Origin: Xenorhabdus stockiae
GTDB lineage: Bacteria; Pseudomonadota; Gammaproteobacteria; Enterobacterales; Enterobacteriaceae
Direction of reading: 5' to 3'
Length of the DNA stretch: 64,000 nt
NCBI RefSeq assembly: GCF_002632825.1
Contig: NZ_NJAJ01000026.1
Span: 1-64,000, forward strand
The position numbers were made by a program, and so were the translations under genes. Below the pieces are notes generated by a model. The model ran no database searches. It was given only the letters and a program-made list of their open reading frames with translations, and was not told the DNA's origin. How positions within the stretch are numbered: the stretch's first letter is position 1; every line of letters begins with the position of its first letter. Positions 1-11,500 of this stretch are shown here, in pieces.

Positions 1-339
1 CTCTTTACGGCGACAAAGGATATCTGAGTCAGGAATTGGCGGATGATTTAGCTAAAACGGATATCACCTTTATCACGAAAAAGCGCCGCAACATGAAAGT
101 GCTTGCACTGGCTGAGTGGGATAATATTATGCTTAAAAAGCGTTTTATCATTGAAACGATTAATGGACAATTAAAAAACGACTCTCAATTAGAACATTCT
201 CGTCACCGAAGTATAACCGGTTTTTTGTTAACGATTTTAACGGGATTGGTTGCTTACTGCCTTAAAGAGAAAAAGCCATCACTGAAAATTTTCTACTCAG
301 AAGAAGATATTTCAGCAATAGCTTAAGCGGAATTGGGGT
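1..339 (+). mobile_element. Right end of an IS982-family insertion sequence (left part outside window)
   Basis: The open frame at the left edge encodes the C-terminal part of an IS982-type DDE transposase. Downstream of its stop the sequence AATTGGGGT (331-339) would be the outer end of the right inverted repeat, because IS982 ends typically begin with ACCC when read inward from the opposite strand. The left end is outside the window, so the repeat pairing, target duplication and completeness cannot be judged. The element lies downstream of the 3' end of fadE, so it probably does not interrupt a gene on this side. Confidence 0.6.
3..326 (+). CDS. IS982-family transposase, C-terminal part (5' truncated by window)
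   Basis: The frame is open to the window edge and begins LYGDKGYLSQEL, the conserved DDE-type block around the catalytic acidic residues of IS982 transposases. It continues with KKRFIIETINGQLKN, which holds the final catalytic glutamate, and HSRHRS. The C-terminal tail FLLTILTGLVAYCLKEKKPSL is also typical of this family. The enzyme would cut and join IS ends. The visible part has no frameshift, so it may be an intact gene. A TTG at position 36 is only an internal codon and not a convincing start. Family assignment is from recalled motifs. Confidence 0.75.
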   Translation, partial: LYGDKGYLSQELADDLAKTDITFITKKRRNMKVLALAEWDNIMLKKRFIIETINGQLKNDSQLEHSRHRSITGFLLTILTGLVAYCLKEKKPSLKIFYSEEDISAIA

Positions 340-364
340 TATTTACTTATCACTTGTATCAGCA

Positions 365-2806
365 TTAAGCCGCTTTGATTTGCTTATTCGCTTTTTTTGT
401 TGCATTAGGTACAGAGAGTGCGTCTGCTTCAAATTCATCAACATTGATTGAACGTAGTCTGCTGGCTTCCGCTCGTTTCAGAATATCAGCTTCTTCTTTG
501 GTGATCTTATTATCAGATAATGCTTTTTCAGCTAACTGATCCAGACGTGTAAAGCCCAGATTTTTGCCTGCTTCACGGCTCAGGCGGGCATGAATAGGCT
601 CTGCGGCAATAACGTCATGCAGGGCTTCTTCCAGTAATCCATGAGGATTATGCTCGCTTGGTGTCAGATACTGACCACGACCAATCCGATCACGGGTTGC
701 AGAAGGAGTCTGTAATATCTGAGCCAGTTTGTGATCCAGTTTATCCGCTGGAGCAGTGCGTGAACGACCCAGAGGGAAGACAATTCCTCGCATTAAACCA
801 GCCACCAGACGGTTAGGGAAGTTAAGCAGTAAATCATGCAGAGCCAGTTCCGCCTGATACAGAGCATCTTCTACCGCCCATTGTACCAATGGTAAGTCTT
901 CTTTCTGGCGTCCTTCGTCTTCATAGCGTTTTAAAGTCGCACTTGCCAGAAAGATTTGGCTCAGAATATCGCCCAGACGTGCTGAGATGCGTTCACGGCG
1001 TTTCAGACTGCCACCCAATACTCCCATGGAAACATCAGACATCAGGGCAAGGTTAGCACTCAGGCGATTGATTAACTGATAGTAACGGCGGGTTGCATCA
1101 TTAACAGGTGTGCTGCTTGTTCTACCATTAGTAATACCTAACCAGAGGCTGCGCAGGGTATTGCTGGCAACATGCCCGAGGTGACCAAACAGCGCTTTAT
1201 CAAATGCTTTGACATCATTTTTTTCAGCCGCAGCTATTTCAGTCAGTACATAAGGGTGGCAACGAATGGCGCCCTGACCAAAGATAATCATGCTACGGGT
1301 CAGGATATTCGCACCTTCTACAGTGATGGCGATAGGTGCGCCCTGATAAGAACGGGCCAAAAAGTTAGATGGGCCAAGGCAGATGCCTTTACCACCAGCG
1401 ATATCCATTGCATCAATGACTGCACGCTGACCTCTGTGGGTACAGTGATATTTCACGATAGCCGACAGAACGGCAGGTTTTTCACCCATCATAATGCCGC
1501 TTGTGATCATCGTTGCTGCTGCATCCATCAGATAAGAGTTACCGGCAATGCGGGCCAGTGGTTCTTCAATACCTTCCATTTTACCGATAGGCAGTTTGAA
1601 CTGACGGCGAATGTAGGAGTAAGCACCGATAGCCATAGCGATACTTTTCAGCCCGCCAGTTGCGTTGGACGGCAGAGTGATACCACGGCCAACTGACAAG
1701 CACTCAACCAGCATACGCCAGCCTTGCCCAGCCATTTTCGGCCCACCAATAATGTAATCGATAGGAACGAAAATATCCTGACCACGGGTTGGCCCGTTCT
1801 GGAATGGAATATTCAGTGGGAAGTGGCGATGACCGATTTCAACACCCGGGGTATTGGTTGGGATAAGAGCACAGGTAATACCCAGAGATTCAGTCTCACC
1901 CAGTAAATGGTCCGGGTCATACAATTTGAATGCCAGCCCCAGTACAGTCGCGATAGGTGCAAGAGTAATGTAGCGTTTATTCCAGTTCAGGCGCATACCA
2001 AGAACTTGTTCACCCTGCCATTCGCCCATACAGACGACACCAGTATCCGGAATTGCACCAGCATCAGAACCGGCTTCCGGGCTGGTCAGAGCAAAACAGG
2101 GAATTTCTTCACCACGGGCAAGACCGGGCAGGTAATGTTTTTTCTGCTCATCGGTACCATAGTGCTGCAATAATTCACCCGGACCTAACGAGTTAGGTAC
2201 ACCGACAGTGATCGCCAGAATACCGGAGACACCAGACAGTTTTTGTAGCACTTGTGATTGGGCGTAAGCTGAGAATTCCAGACCACCATATTCTTTCTTG
2301 ATGATCATCGCAAAGAAGCGATGCTCTTTCAGGTAAGCCCACAGCTCCGGAGGCAAGTCAGCTAATTCATGGCTGATTTGAAAATCATTTGCCATCCGGC
2401 AGGCTTCTTCCACAGGGCCATCAATGAATGCTTGTTCTTCAGCAGTGAGTTGCGGTTTAGGGTAATTGTGCAATTTTTTCCAGTCAGGATTGCCACGGAA
2501 TAAATCACCTTCCCACCATGTTGTACCTGCATCAATGGCTTCTTTCTCTGTTCTGGACATGCTTGGCATAACTTTACGGAATGCTTTCAGGCCGGGAGCG
2601 GAGAATAAAGAGATTCGGGTTGGGGTGAAAACAAGAGGGAACAGGATAATAGCGAGTGGCAGCAGTAGCCAGTAGCTCCATAGGCCGGTAACACCCATAA
2701 TGAATGTATAGGCAATAAGCAGCAGGCTGCTGACAGTCAGGCTGACTTTGCGGTAACAAAGCCCACCAATCAAGACTAAAAATAAGATGATACTGAGGAC
2801 GGTCAT
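365..2806 (-). CDS. fadE: Acyl-CoA dehydrogenase FadE
   Basis: This 813-residue protein matches E. coli FadE (about 814) in length and sequence. It catalyses the first step of fatty-acid beta-oxidation, the FAD-dependent conversion of acyl-CoA to 2-enoyl-CoA. Residues 1-60 form hydrophobic segments that suggest membrane association. The acyl-CoA dehydrogenase core follows (for example [16 protein letters not shown] for FAD/substrate contact), then the large C-terminal extension found in FadE. The ATG is preceded by AGGAG at good spacing. It is divergent from gmhA, and a FadR-like sequence lies in the shared upstream gap. Confidence 0.96.
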   Translation of the reverse strand: MTVLSIILFLVLIGGLCYRKVSLTVSSLLLIAYTFIMGVTGLWSYWLLLPLAIILFPLVFTPTRISLFSAPGLKAFRKVMPSMSRTEKEAIDAGTTWWEGDLFRGNPDWKKLHNYPKPQLTAEEQAFIDGPVEEACRMANDFQISHELADLPPELWAYLKEHRFFAMIIKKEYGGLEFSAYAQSQVLQKLSGVSGILAITVGVPNSLGPGELLQHYGTDEQKKHYLPGLARGEEIPCFALTSPEAGSDAGAIPDTGVVCMGEWQGEQVLGMRLNWNKRYITLAPIATVLGLAFKLYDPDHLLGETESLGITCALIPTNTPGVEIGHRHFPLNIPFQNGPTRGQDIFVPIDYIIGGPKMAGQGWRMLVECLSVGRGITLPSNATGGLKSIAMAIGAYSYIRRQFKLPIGKMEGIEEPLARIAGNSYLMDAAATMITSGIMMGEKPAVLSAIVKYHCTHRGQRAVIDAMDIAGGKGICLGPSNFLARSYQGAPIAITVEGANILTRSMIIFGQGAIRCHPYVLTEIAAAEKNDVKAFDKALFGHLGHVASNTLRSLWLGITNGRTSSTPVNDATRRYYQLINRLSANLALMSDVSMGVLGGSLKRRERISARLGDILSQIFLASATLKRYEDEGRQKEDLPLVQWAVEDALYQAELALHDLLLNFPNRLVAGLMRGIVFPLGRSRTAPADKLDHKLAQILQTPSATRDRIGRGQYLTPSEHNPHGLLEEALHDVIAAEPIHARLSREAGKNLGFTRLDQLAEKALSDNKITKEEADILKRAEASRLRSINVDEFEADALSVPNATKKANKQIKAA

Positions 2807-2839
2807 AGTAAAACTCCTGTAAATCTCAGGTTGAGTTGT

Positions 2840-2856
2840 CAGAGGTCTGACCTGTT
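2840..2856. promoter_or_regulatory. Possible FadR operator upstream of fadE
   Basis: The 17-mer CAGAGGTCTGACCTGTT matches the E. coli FadR consensus (AGCTGGTCCGACNTGTT) at about 11 of 16 defined positions, including the GGTC and GAC-TGTT cores. It lies 34-50 bp upstream of the fadE ATG, where FadR could repress transcription. The match is partial and untested. Confidence 0.45.
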
Positions 2857-3064
2857 GTGTTGTTCTTCTTTTTTAGATGAGGAAAAGGCTTTTATCAATA
2901 TATTTACATCTTAATTACAATCTAGCTCACAAAGTGATTGCTGTTTTTGCTGTGATAGTTTCGTCGGGGTGTAATGAAATCTTCTTTCAGGAGGGGGAAT
3001 CCGTTACACTGAATAACTGTTGTTATTAATCCCGAAGACCTTTCCTTTCAGGAGTATGAGCCCC

Positions 3065-3646
3065 ATGTATCAAGATCTGATCCGCAGTGAATTATCTGAA
3101 GCCGTAGAGACACTGACCAATTTTCTCAACGATAATGCCAATATTGATGCCATTCAAAAAGCGGCGGTTTTGTTGGCAGATTCATTCAAGGCGGGAGGAA
3201 AAGTACTTTCTTGCGGCAATGGTGGTTCACATTGTGATGCCATGCATTTTGCGGAAGAGTTGACAGGCCGTTATCGTGAAAATCGTCCGGGATACCCTGG
3301 TATCGCTATTTCTGATCCCAGCCACCTGTCCTGCGTGAGTAATGATTTTGGCTATGATTATGTGTTTTCCCGCTATATTGAAGCTGTTGGTCAGCAAGGT
3401 GATGTTCTGCTCGGAATTTCAACCTCAGGTAATTCCGGTAATATTATTAAGGCAATTGAAGCTGCCCGTGCGAAAGGGATGAAGGTGATCACCCTGACCG
3501 GCAAAGATGGCGGCAAAATGGCCGGAACAGCGGATGTTGAAATTCGTGTGCCTCATTTCGGTTACGCGGATCGTATTCAGGAAATTCATATCAAAGTTAT
3601 CCATATTTTGATTCAGTTAATTGAAAAAGAGATGGAAAAAGCCTGA
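3065..3646 (+). CDS. gmhA: Sedoheptulose-7-phosphate isomerase GmhA
   Basis: The 193-residue product matches E. coli GmhA/LpcA (192 residues). It converts sedoheptulose 7-phosphate to D-glycero-D-manno-heptose 7-phosphate, the first committed step towards LPS inner-core heptose. It is a single SIS domain with the blocks [13 protein letters not shown] and STSGNSGN. The family sequence begins MYQDLIR, so I place the start at 3065 behind AGGAG at 3050-3054, although the frame is open from 3020. It is divergent from fadE and followed by yafJ, as in E. coli. Confidence 0.96.
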   Translation: MYQDLIRSELSEAVETLTNFLNDNANIDAIQKAAVLLADSFKAGGKVLSCGNGGSHCDAMHFAEELTGRYRENRPGYPGIAISDPSHLSCVSNDFGYDYVFSRYIEAVGQQGDVLLGISTSGNSGNIIKAIEAARAKGMKVITLTGKDGGKMAGTADVEIRVPHFGYADRIQEIHIKVIHILIQLIEKEMEKA

Positions 3647-3722
3647 TTACAACGTGTTAATAGAAACCAGTGTTAACAGCAATCAGCGTTAACAGGTATC
3701 AGGTTCAGGTTAGAGGTAGGCA

Positions 3723-4490
3723 ATGTGTGAATTACTTGGCATGAGTGCCAATGTGCCAACGGATATCATTTTCAGTTTGAGTGGTCTGATCCAGCGAGGC
3801 GGGAATACAGGCCCTCACAGGGACGGCTGGGGAATTACTTTCTATGAAGGTCTTGGATATCGAACCTTCAAAGATCACCAGCCCTGTTATCATTCTCCTG
3901 TTGCCCACTTTATTCAGGGCTATCCGATCAAATCAGAGGCTATTATTGCCCATATTCGTCAGGCTAACCGCGGCAATGTATCCCTTGTGAATACTCATCC
4001 GTTTACCCGTGAATTATGGGGAAGATACTGGACTTATGCCCATAACGGTCAATTGAAAGGGCATCGTAACCTGAAAACGGGAAATTATCGTCCGGTTGGT
4101 GAAACTGACAGTGAATGGGCATTTTGCTGGATACTACATCAGTTGTCGGTGAAATATCCTAAACGGCCTTCCAACTGGCCAGCGGTATTCCGTTTCATCG
4201 CATCACTGGCAGATGAACTTCGGGAAAAAGGTGTGTTTAATATGTTGCTATCGGATGGGCAATTTATGCTGGCTTATTGTTCGACACAATTGCACTGGAT
4301 TACCCGCCGTTCACCTTTCGGTAAAGCAAAATTGCTTGATCAGGATATTGAAATTGATTTTCAGGAACATACGCAGCCTGATGATGTGGTATCCGTGATT
4401 GCAACTTTGCCTTTAACGCATAACGAAGACTGGCATAAAATTGAACCGGGAAGTTATGCATTATTTCACCTCGGTGAACGCATAGTCTGA
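3723..4490 (+). CDS. yafJ: Class II glutamine amidotransferase family protein YafJ
   Basis: The 255-residue protein begins MCELLGMSANV. After removal of Met the cysteine becomes the N-terminal nucleophile of class II (Ntn) glutamine amidotransferases. Conserved family blocks include HRDGWGI, HIRQANRG and YAHNGQL. Length and sequence match E. coli YafJ, whose physiological substrate is not firmly established. GAGGTAGGCA before the ATG gives a fair ribosome site. Its 3' end overlaps the 3' end of yafK on the other strand by 30 bp. Confidence 0.93.
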   Translation: MCELLGMSANVPTDIIFSLSGLIQRGGNTGPHRDGWGITFYEGLGYRTFKDHQPCYHSPVAHFIQGYPIKSEAIIAHIRQANRGNVSLVNTHPFTRELWGRYWTYAHNGQLKGHRNLKTGNYRPVGETDSEWAFCWILHQLSVKYPKRPSNWPAVFRFIASLADELREKGVFNMLLSDGQFMLAYCSTQLHWITRRSPFGKAKLLDQDIEIDFQEHTQPDDVVSVIATLPLTHNEDWHKIEPGSYALFHLGERIV

Positions 4491-5201
4491 TGGAGTTTGA
4501 TTGTCTGATTGAGCTACCTGATTTAAAACATATTGTCCTCTGATGACTTTAACAGTTGCAGGTGTGTTATGTTGAACGAAATATTCATAAGCAGGCTGCA
4601 ACTGTTCCCAAAATGGGTAATTGACGTTATTGTGATGGCGTTTCATGTTTGATGACGTCATCCTGAAGGGGTAAATGTCAATTTTAATTTCTCGTTGCCC
4701 ACGATGAAGCGCACTTTCTGCATACCGGTATATTTCATCCATATAAAGATTGGTCATGGCATAGCAGCCAATAGATTTACATGCACCATGGATCATTAAA
4801 TTCTTGCCGGAATAACCCCGGTATTTATCAAATTGATTGGGGAAGCCTAAATTAATGGCTCGGTAGTAGCTGCTGTCGGGTTTTAACTGTTTAAGGCTGA
4901 CGTGGTAAAAACCTTCCGGGCTTTTTAAGTCCCCTTTCAGGGTTTTAGGGCCAAGCCCTCCGGAGTAATTACAGATAGGATATTGCCGGGTTAATTGATA
5001 ATGCCCTGTGCTGTTTTTGGTGTAGAGTTCAAGTACTTTTTCTTCTTTGAATATTTGAATGAAGATATCAGAGCCGAGCTGTTTTAATGGTGATTTTTCA
5101 CTTAATTGTTTACTGCCTGATAACAAGCTCTGGGCCTGAGTAAATGCTGGCACACTAACGAGAAGCCAGCTCAGCGAAAAATAAAGAATATTTTTTTTCA
5201 T
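4461..5201 (-). CDS. yafK: L,D-transpeptidase-fold murein protein YafK (DpaA-like)
   Basis: The 246-residue protein has a clear signal peptide (MKKNILYFSLSWLLVSVPAF, cleavage near AQA) and a YkuD-type catalytic block HGACKSIGCYAM with the HG-x3-SxGC pattern, so the nucleophile is the cysteine in IGCYAM. In E. coli the orthologue YafK/DpaA is reported to release Braun lipoprotein from peptidoglycan. The protein is expected in the periplasm. It converges with yafJ and overlaps it at the 3' ends. Confidence 0.92.
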   Translation of the reverse strand: MKKNILYFSLSWLLVSVPAFTQAQSLLSGSKQLSEKSPLKQLGSDIFIQIFKEEKVLELYTKNSTGHYQLTRQYPICNYSGGLGPKTLKGDLKSPEGFYHVSLKQLKPDSSYYRAINLGFPNQFDKYRGYSGKNLMIHGACKSIGCYAMTNLYMDEIYRYAESALHRGQREIKIDIYPFRMTSSNMKRHHNNVNYPFWEQLQPAYEYFVQHNTPATVKVIRGQYVLNQVAQSDNQTPSDYAFTEVK

Positions 5202-5632
5202 AATATAACCACCTAAGAAGGTAATAACTTAATGACATCCTGCGATTGAGGTTATCATGTCGTGGCAATATGCTGAGTAAATATAACAACGATATTTTGT
5301 ACCCATAAAAAGACAGTCTGGTTAAAAAGCCCTCCGTAGTAGGGAAAAGTGATGATTGTGCTCGGCTTTATCGAGTATTTAACGGTTCAGCAGAGAAATT
5401 ATTCTTATTTGCTTGAGCTAAATCACTCGATTAGTCAGACAGCGTTTGGGGGAAATGTTAGAATCGTTGCCGGCGAAACTTAAGAGAATATTGTAACGAT
5501 TATCGGCATGAATAACTTGAGATATATGCCGCTCAAGCTGTTTTTTATTACTGAAGTCGCTGCATCACCCCGCGGAAATACCACTGGGTGATCTGTAGCA
5601 TATGATTTAACTGATAAACTTGTGCAAATCTT
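5202..5632. other. 431-bp intergenic region upstream of nqrA
   Basis: This gap separates yafK from the nqr operon and must hold the promoters for both divergent units. I see no convincing coding frame. An inverted repeat, ATCACCC at 5564-5570 with GGGTGAT at 5586-5592, lies in the nqrA leader and could form a hairpin in the mRNA. No recognised operator or riboswitch was identified. Confidence 0.6.
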
Positions 5633-6976
5633 ATGATTAAAATTAAAAAAGGACTCGACCTCCCGATAGCAGGAGCGCCTGCCCAAGTTATAGAAGATGG
5701 TCCGACAATTCGCCATGTCGCCTTATTAGGCGAAGAATATGTTGGAATGCGTCCTTCTATGCTGGTTAAGGAAGGTGAGCATGTTAAAAAAGGGCAAATT
5801 CTTTTTGAAGATAAAAAGAATCCAGGGGTAGTATTTACCAGTCCCGCAAGTGGGAAAGTTGTAACCATTGGACGTGGAGAGCGCCGTGTACTGCAATCTG
5901 TTGTGATTGAGGTTAATGGTGACGAACAAATAACGTTTGATCGTTATGAGCGTACAGAACTTGCAGGGCTGACTCGTGAACAGGTAGAAAAAAACCTGCT
6001 TTCATCAGGAATGTGGACGGCATTACGTACACGTCCTTTCAGTCGTTCTCCTGTCCCAGGCTCCACACCAAAGGCAATCTTTGTTACGGCAATTGATACT
6101 CAGCCACTGGCGGCTGATCCGTCCGTTGTTATTGCAACACAAGAAGAGGCTTTTGTTGATGGTCTGAATGTTCTGTCAAAACTGACAGAAGGAAAAATCC
6201 ACGTTTGCCACGGCGCGGGGAAAATTCCGACATCGGGGAACAACCCTCAAATTACTTACAGCCAGTTTGTCGGGCCGCATCCGGCTGGGTTGGTTGGAAC
6301 ACATATTCATTTCATTGAACCGGTCAGTGCTCAAAAAGCAGTATGGCATCTTGGATATCAAGATGTTATTGCTATCGGTAAGCTATTCACTACCGGTGAA
6401 TTGTATACTGATCGCGTCATTTCTCTGGCGGGGCCGCAGGTTAAAACACCGCGTCTGGTTCGTTCCCGTCTGGGTGCTGACTTGCTGGAAGTGACTCACG
6501 GGCAGCTTAAAGAGGGTGAAAACCGTATTATTTCCGGTTCAGTATTGTGTGGCGCTAAATCAGATGAAGCTCATCATTATCTGGGTCGTTTCCACACTCT
6601 GGTATCTGTTCTGTCTGAAGGCCGTGAGAAAGAGTTGTTTGGCTGGATAGCTCCCGGTACGAATAAATTCTCCATTACCCGCACCACTATCGGTCATTTC
6701 CTGAAAAAGAAACGGTTTGCTTTCTCAACTTCCACAAATGGCGGAGATCGCTCCATGGTGCCAATCGGTAACTATGAGCGAGTAATGCCTTTGGATATCA
6801 TGGCTACTCACTTGCTTCGTGATCTGCTGGCTGGGGACACTGACGGTTCTCAGGCTCTGGGTTGTCTGGAGTTAGATGAAGAAGATTTGGCACTGTGTAC
6901 TTATGTTTGCCCGGGTAAATATGAGTATGGTCCGGTACTGCGTGAAGTGCTGACTAAGATTGAGCAGGAAGGGTAA
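5633..6976 (+). CDS. nqrA: Na+-translocating NADH:quinone reductase subunit A
   Basis: The 447-residue product begins [14 protein letters not shown], the typical NqrA start. NqrA is the peripheral cytoplasmic subunit of the six-subunit Na+-NQR complex, which couples NADH oxidation and ubiquinone reduction to sodium export. The C-terminal block [14 protein letters not shown] is conserved in the family. It is the first gene of a tightly packed operon; nqrB follows after 3 bp. Length equals the Vibrio enzyme (about 446). Confidence 0.97.
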   Translation: MIKIKKGLDLPIAGAPAQVIEDGPTIRHVALLGEEYVGMRPSMLVKEGEHVKKGQILFEDKKNPGVVFTSPASGKVVTIGRGERRVLQSVVIEVNGDEQITFDRYERTELAGLTREQVEKNLLSSGMWTALRTRPFSRSPVPGSTPKAIFVTAIDTQPLAADPSVVIATQEEAFVDGLNVLSKLTEGKIHVCHGAGKIPTSGNNPQITYSQFVGPHPAGLVGTHIHFIEPVSAQKAVWHLGYQDVIAIGKLFTTGELYTDRVISLAGPQVKTPRLVRSRLGADLLEVTHGQLKEGENRIISGSVLCGAKSDEAHHYLGRFHTLVSVLSEGREKELFGWIAPGTNKFSITRTTIGHFLKKKRFAFSTSTNGGDRSMVPIGNYERVMPLDIMATHLLRDLLAGDTDGSQALGCLELDEEDLALCTYVCPGKYEYGPVLREVLTKIEQEG

Positions 6977-6979
6977 TTC

Positions 6980-8218
6980 ATGGGCCTGAAAAATTATTTT
7001 GAAAAAGTAGAACATCACTTTGAGGCCGGTGGCAAGCTGGAAAAATATTATCCTCTCTATGAGGCAGTGAGCACCGTCTTTTACACGCCGGGCACGGTGA
7101 CAAAGGGAAAAACTCACGTCCGTGATGCCATCGATCTCAAGCGTATGATGATTCTGGTATGGATGTCTGTTTTTCCGGCGATGTTCTGGGGAATGTATAA
7201 CGTCGGGAATCAGGCGATACCAGCCCTGACTCATCTATACAGTGGAGAGGCATTACAGCAGGTTCTGTCTTCAGACTGGCATTATATGCTGGCTCAGTAT
7301 CTTGGTGCATCACTGACACCGGATGCAGGGTGGGGCAGCAAAATGCTGTTGGGCGCAACCTATTTCCTGCCAATTTATGCGGTTGTTTTTGTTGTTGGGG
7401 GTTTTTGGGAAGTTTTATTTGCCATTATCCGTAAACATGAAATCAACGAAGGCTTTTTTGTCAGCTCGATTCTGTTCGCACTGATTGTTCCGCCAACGCT
7501 GCCATTATGGCAGGCGGCACTGGGTATTACGTTTGGTATTGTTGTCGCAAAAGAAATTTTTGGCGGAACCGGGCGTAACTTCCTTAACCCAGCGCTGGCA
7601 GGCCGTGCTTTCCTGTTCTTTGCTTACCCTGCGCAAATTTCAGGCGATCTGGTCTGGACCGCGGCTGATGGCTTTTCCGGTGCGACTCCGCTGTCTCAGT
7701 GGGCGAATGCAGGCCAGCACGCTCTGATGAACACCATTTCAGGCCAGCCTGTAACATGGATGGATGCTTTCCTTGGTAACATCCCGGGTTCAGTGGGTGA
7801 AGTCTCCACTCTGATGATTTTCATCGGTGGTGCCATCATTCTGTTTGCTCGCATCGCTTCATGGCGCATCGTTGCTGGTGTCATGGTCGGTATGATTGCC
7901 ATGTCCTATCTGTTCAATGCGATTGGTTCAGATACTAACCCGATGTTTGCTATGCCTTGGTACTGGCACATGGTTCTGGGCGGTTTCGCATTTGGCATGA
8001 TCTTTATGGCTACAGACCCGGTATCTGCTGCATTTACGGATAAAGGTAAGTGGGCATACGGTATTCTGATCGGGGTCATGTGTATTCTGATCCGGGTTGT
8101 GAACCCAGCTTACCCAGAAGGGATGATGTTGGCGATTCTGTTCGCTAACCTGTTCGCGCCACTGTTCGATTATCTGGTCGTGCAGGCCAATATTAAGCGG
8201 AGAAAAGCCCGTGGCTAA
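6980..8218 (+). CDS. nqrB: Na+-NQR subunit B (covalent FMN, membrane)
   Basis: This 412-residue integral membrane protein has about ten hydrophobic segments. The flavinylation motif SGAT is present, with Thr236 as the predicted FMN phosphoester acceptor, the same position as in V. cholerae NqrB. NqrB carries riboflavin/FMN and is part of the sodium pathway. It starts 3 bp after nqrA, and its last codons overlap nqrC by 8 bp, which suggests translational coupling. Confidence 0.97.
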   Translation: MGLKNYFEKVEHHFEAGGKLEKYYPLYEAVSTVFYTPGTVTKGKTHVRDAIDLKRMMILVWMSVFPAMFWGMYNVGNQAIPALTHLYSGEALQQVLSSDWHYMLAQYLGASLTPDAGWGSKMLLGATYFLPIYAVVFVVGGFWEVLFAIIRKHEINEGFFVSSILFALIVPPTLPLWQAALGITFGIVVAKEIFGGTGRNFLNPALAGRAFLFFAYPAQISGDLVWTAADGFSGATPLSQWANAGQHALMNTISGQPVTWMDAFLGNIPGSVGEVSTLMIFIGGAIILFARIASWRIVAGVMVGMIAMSYLFNAIGSDTNPMFAMPWYWHMVLGGFAFGMIFMATDPVSAAFTDKGKWAYGILIGVMCILIRVVNPAYPEGMMLAILFANLFAPLFDYLVVQANIKRRKARG

Positions 8219-9005
8219 TGATAAACCAAAAAATAATGATAGCATCGGCAGAACGTTTCTCGTTGTTTTTGTGCTGTGCCTTGTATGTTCGATTGTCGTT
8301 GCTGGTTCAGCCGTAGGTTTGAAAGCGCAGCAGCAGGAACAGAAACTGCTGGATAAGCAGCGCAATATTCTGGATGTTGCCGGTTTGCTCAAGCCAGACA
8401 TGACAACAGCAGAAATTAAAGAAGTGTATGACAGTCGTATTCAACCTGAATTACTTAATTTGAAAACGGCAGCACTTGAAAAAAGTGATGGTAAGTTTGA
8501 CCTGAATAATGCTCTGCGCAGTGATGAAACCAGTATCGCTTTATCATCGAAACAGGATTTGGCAAAAATCCGCCGTCGCGCTGATATGGCCGAAATCTAT
8601 CTGGTCAAAGATGAGCAGGGTAAAACCACTGAGCTGGTATTGCCAATCTACGGTTCAGGTTTGTGGTCAATGATGTATGCGTTTATTTCTATTGATGTGG
8701 ATGGCGTAACATCTCGCGGCATTACTTACTATTCTCACGGCGAAACTCCGGGTCTGGGTGGTGAAGTTGATAACCCACAATGGCGTAAGCAATGGGTTGG
8801 TAAAAAACTGTATAACCCGGAAGGTGCGCCGGCGATTAAAATCGTTCGTGGTGGAGCCGGTGATAATCCTTACGGTGTAGATGGTTTGTCCGGAGCGACT
8901 CTGACTTCCAACGGTGTTCAGCATATGTTTGATTTCTGGTTGGGTGATAACGGTTTTGGTCCGTTCCTGAAAAAAGTACGCGAGGGAGCCCTGAAAGATG
9001 GCTGA
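8211..9005 (+). CDS. nqrC: Na+-NQR subunit C (covalent FMN)
   Basis: The 264-residue protein has one N-terminal membrane anchor (about residues 15-35) and a periplasmic FMN-binding domain. It carries the SGAT flavinylation motif with Thr230 as acceptor, modified by the ApbE transferase encoded downstream. It overlaps nqrB by 8 bp and nqrD by 8 bp. Confidence 0.97.
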   Translation: MANDKPKNNDSIGRTFLVVFVLCLVCSIVVAGSAVGLKAQQQEQKLLDKQRNILDVAGLLKPDMTTAEIKEVYDSRIQPELLNLKTAALEKSDGKFDLNNALRSDETSIALSSKQDLAKIRRRADMAEIYLVKDEQGKTTELVLPIYGSGLWSMMYAFISIDVDGVTSRGITYYSHGETPGLGGEVDNPQWRKQWVGKKLYNPEGAPAIKIVRGGAGDNPYGVDGLSGATLTSNGVQHMFDFWLGDNGFGPFLKKVREGALKDG

Positions 9006-9627
9006 TAGCAAAGAGATAAAACGCGTCCTGCTTGGGCCGTTGTTTGATAATAACCCGATAGCATTGCAGGTTTTGGGGGTATGTTCAGCATTGGCTGTAA
9101 CAACCAAACTGGAAACTGCGCTGGTAATGACGATTGCTGTAACACTGGTAACAGCATTCTCTAACTTCTTTATTTCATTGATTCGTAACTACATTCCGGG
9201 CAGTGTGCGAATCATCGTACAGATGGCGATCATCGCATCGCTGGTTATTGTGGTAGACCAGATTTTACAGGCGTATGCCTATGAAATCTCAAAACAGTTA
9301 TCCGTGTTTGTTGGCCTTATCATCACTAACTGTATCGTAATGGGCCGCGCAGAAGCCTACGCCATGAAAGCGCCACCGGTGGAAAGCTTTATGGATGGTA
9401 TTGGTAACGGTTTGGGCTACGGTGTCATTCTGTTGCTGGTGGGTTTTTTGCGCGAGCTGTTTGGCTCAGGAAAACTGTTGGGCATTACAGTGATGGAATC
9501 CATCAAGAATGGCGGTTGGTATCAGCCTAATGGCTTGTTCCTGCTGGCACCAAGTGCATTCTTCATCATTGGTATGCTGATTTGGGGTCTGCGGACTCTG
9601 AAGCCTGAGCAGGTTGATAAGGAGTAA
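8998..9627 (+). CDS. nqrD: Na+-NQR subunit D
   Basis: The 209-residue protein has about six membrane segments and belongs to the NqrD/RnfE family. Together with NqrE it forms the intramembrane core that ligates an iron centre between symmetric half-helices. The ATG overlaps the end of nqrC and the gene is followed by nqrE after 8 bp. The sequence (for example [14 protein letters not shown]) is highly conserved in the family, with the cysteine expected to be a metal ligand. Confidence 0.97.
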   Translation: MADSKEIKRVLLGPLFDNNPIALQVLGVCSALAVTTKLETALVMTIAVTLVTAFSNFFISLIRNYIPGSVRIIVQMAIIASLVIVVDQILQAYAYEISKQLSVFVGLIITNCIVMGRAEAYAMKAPPVESFMDGIGNGLGYGVILLLVGFLRELFGSGKLLGITVMESIKNGGWYQPNGLFLLAPSAFFIIGMLIWGLRTLKPEQVDKE

Positions 9628-9635
9628 CAGGCAAC

Positions 9636-10232
9636 ATGGAACATTATATTAGTTTGTTTGTCCGTGCCGTCTTTATCGAGAATATGGCGTTATCCTTCTT
9701 TCTCGGTATGTGTACTTTTCTGGCGGTATCCAAAAACGTAAAAACCGCTTTTGGTTTGGGCGTTGCCGTAACGGTTGTTCTGGGAATTTCGGTTCCTGCT
9801 AACAACCTTGTTTACAATCTGGTACTCCGTGATGGTGCCCTGATTGATGGCGTTGACCTGAGCTTCCTGAACTTCATTACCTTTATCGGTGTGATTGCTG
9901 CACTGGTACAGATACTGGAAATGATCCTCGACCGCTACGTTCCCGCCCTTTACAACGCATTGGGGATTTTCCTGCCGTTGATTACGGTAAACTGTGCGAT
10001 TTTTGGTGGTGTTTCTTTCATGGCCCAGCGCGATTATAACTTCAGCGAATCCATCGTATATGGTTTCGGTTCAGGTATGGGCTGGATGCTGGCAATTGTT
10101 CTGATGGCCGCAATCCGTGAAAAAATGAAATATGCGGATGTTCCGGCGGGTTTGAAAGGACTGGGGATCACCTTTATTACCACCGGGCTGATGGCATTGG
10201 GCTTTATGTCCTTCTCCGGCGTGCAGCTCTAA
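9636..10232 (+). CDS. nqrE: Na+-NQR subunit E
   Basis: The 198-residue membrane protein of the NqrE/RnfA family begins [19 protein letters not shown]. It pairs with NqrD in the membrane; the blocks [10 protein letters not shown] and TVNCAIFG hold the conserved cysteines expected to bind the intramembrane iron centre. It sits between nqrD (8-bp gap) and nqrF (15-bp gap) in the operon. Confidence 0.97.
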   Translation: MEHYISLFVRAVFIENMALSFFLGMCTFLAVSKNVKTAFGLGVAVTVVLGISVPANNLVYNLVLRDGALIDGVDLSFLNFITFIGVIAALVQILEMILDRYVPALYNALGIFLPLITVNCAIFGGVSFMAQRDYNFSESIVYGFGSGMGWMLAIVLMAAIREKMKYADVPAGLKGLGITFITTGLMALGFMSFSGVQL

Positions 10233-10247
10233 AGGCGGGAAGAATTC

Positions 10248-11474
10248 ATGGATATAATCATTCTAGGCGTAGTAATGTTTACCCTGATTGTGTTGGCACT
10301 GACAGCAATGATTTTGTTCGCAAAATCGAAGCTGGTGAACACCGGGGATATTAAAGTTGAAGTCAACGGCGATGAGGATAAAAGCTTTACTGCTCCTGCC
10401 GGTGACAAGTTATTGGGTATGCTGGCTAATCAGGGGATTTTCGTTTCCTCTGCTTGTGGTGGCGGCGGTTCTTGTGGTCAGTGCCGTGTAAAAATCAAGG
10501 ACGGTGGTGGTGACATTCTGCCTACCGAGCTGTCTCACATTAACAAACGCGAAGCGAAAGAAGGCTGCCGTCTGGCATGTCAGGTTAATGTTAAGCAGGA
10601 CCTGAAAATTGAATTGCCGGAAGAAATATTCGGCGTTAAAAAGTGGGAATGTGAAGTTATCTCTAACGATAATAAAGCGACTTTCATTAAGGAATTAAAA
10701 CTGAAAATTCCTGATGGGGAAGTTGTACCATTCCGTGCTGGTGGTTACATTCAGATTGAATGTCCACCACATGTTGCCCGTTATTCCGATTTTGATGTAC
10801 CGGATGAATACCGTGAGGACTGGGATAAATTTAACCTGTTCCGCTATGTTTCTGAAGTTACTGAACCAACTGTTCGTGCCTATTCTATGGCGAACTATCC
10901 GGAAGAGCACGGCATCATTATGCTGAATGTGCGTATTGCAACACCGCCGCCAAGAAATCCTGACGTGACACCGGGTATCATGTCTTCTTATATCTGGTCA
11001 CTGAAAGCGGGTGATAAAGTCACTATTTCCGGCCCATTTGGTGAGTTCTTTGCGAAAGATACTGATGCAGAGATGGTCTTTATCGGTGGTGGCGCAGGTA
11101 TGGCACCAATGCGTTCGCATATCTTTGATCAGCTGAGAAGACTGAGCTCCAAGCGTAAGATCACTTTCTGGTATGGTGCTCGTTCTAAGCGCGAAATGTT
11201 CTATACCGAAGATTTTGATCAGCTGGCGGCAGAAAATGAGAACTTTACATGGCACGTGGCATTGTCTGATGCCCTGCCGGAAGATAATTGGGATGGTTAC
11301 ACAGGCTTTATTCATAATGTTCTGTATGAAAACTATCTGAAAGACCATCCGGCACCGGAAGATTGTGAGTTCTACATGTGTGGGCCTCCGGTGATGAACG
11401 CAGCAGTCATTAAGATGCTGAAAGATCTTGGTGTAGAAGATGAAAACATCCTGCTGGATGATTTCGGTGGCTGA
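10248..11474 (+). CDS. nqrF: Na+-NQR subunit F, NADH-oxidising [2Fe-2S]/FAD subunit
   Basis: The 408-residue protein has an N-terminal membrane helix (about residues 3-25) and a ferredoxin domain with Cys70, Cys76, Cys79 and Cys111 as [2Fe-2S] ligands. A FAD-binding domain (RAYSMANYP) and an NADH-binding domain ending in ILLDDFGG follow. It takes electrons from NADH and starts the transfer chain. It is the last structural gene of the nqr operon, followed by two hairpins and then apbE. Confidence 0.97.
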   Translation: MDIIILGVVMFTLIVLALTAMILFAKSKLVNTGDIKVEVNGDEDKSFTAPAGDKLLGMLANQGIFVSSACGGGGSCGQCRVKIKDGGGDILPTELSHINKREAKEGCRLACQVNVKQDLKIELPEEIFGVKKWECEVISNDNKATFIKELKLKIPDGEVVPFRAGGYIQIECPPHVARYSDFDVPDEYREDWDKFNLFRYVSEVTEPTVRAYSMANYPEEHGIIMLNVRIATPPPRNPDVTPGIMSSYIWSLKAGDKVTISGPFGEFFAKDTDAEMVFIGGGAGMAPMRSHIFDQLRRLSSKRKITFWYGARSKREMFYTEDFDQLAAENENFTWHVALSDALPEDNWDGYTGFIHNVLYENYLKDHPAPEDCEFYMCGPPVMNAAVIKMLKDLGVEDENILLDDFGG

Positions 11475-11500
11475 TGATTTGAATCAGGCCATGATATATA

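Noticed and set aside
1172-1696. A 174-codon frame on the plus strand
   Set aside because: It is a shadow of fadE on the opposite strand, with low-complexity composition and no supporting signal.
5480-5929. Minus-strand frames over the nqrA leader and 5' end
   Set aside because: They overlap nqrA on the wrong strand and show no family resemblance.
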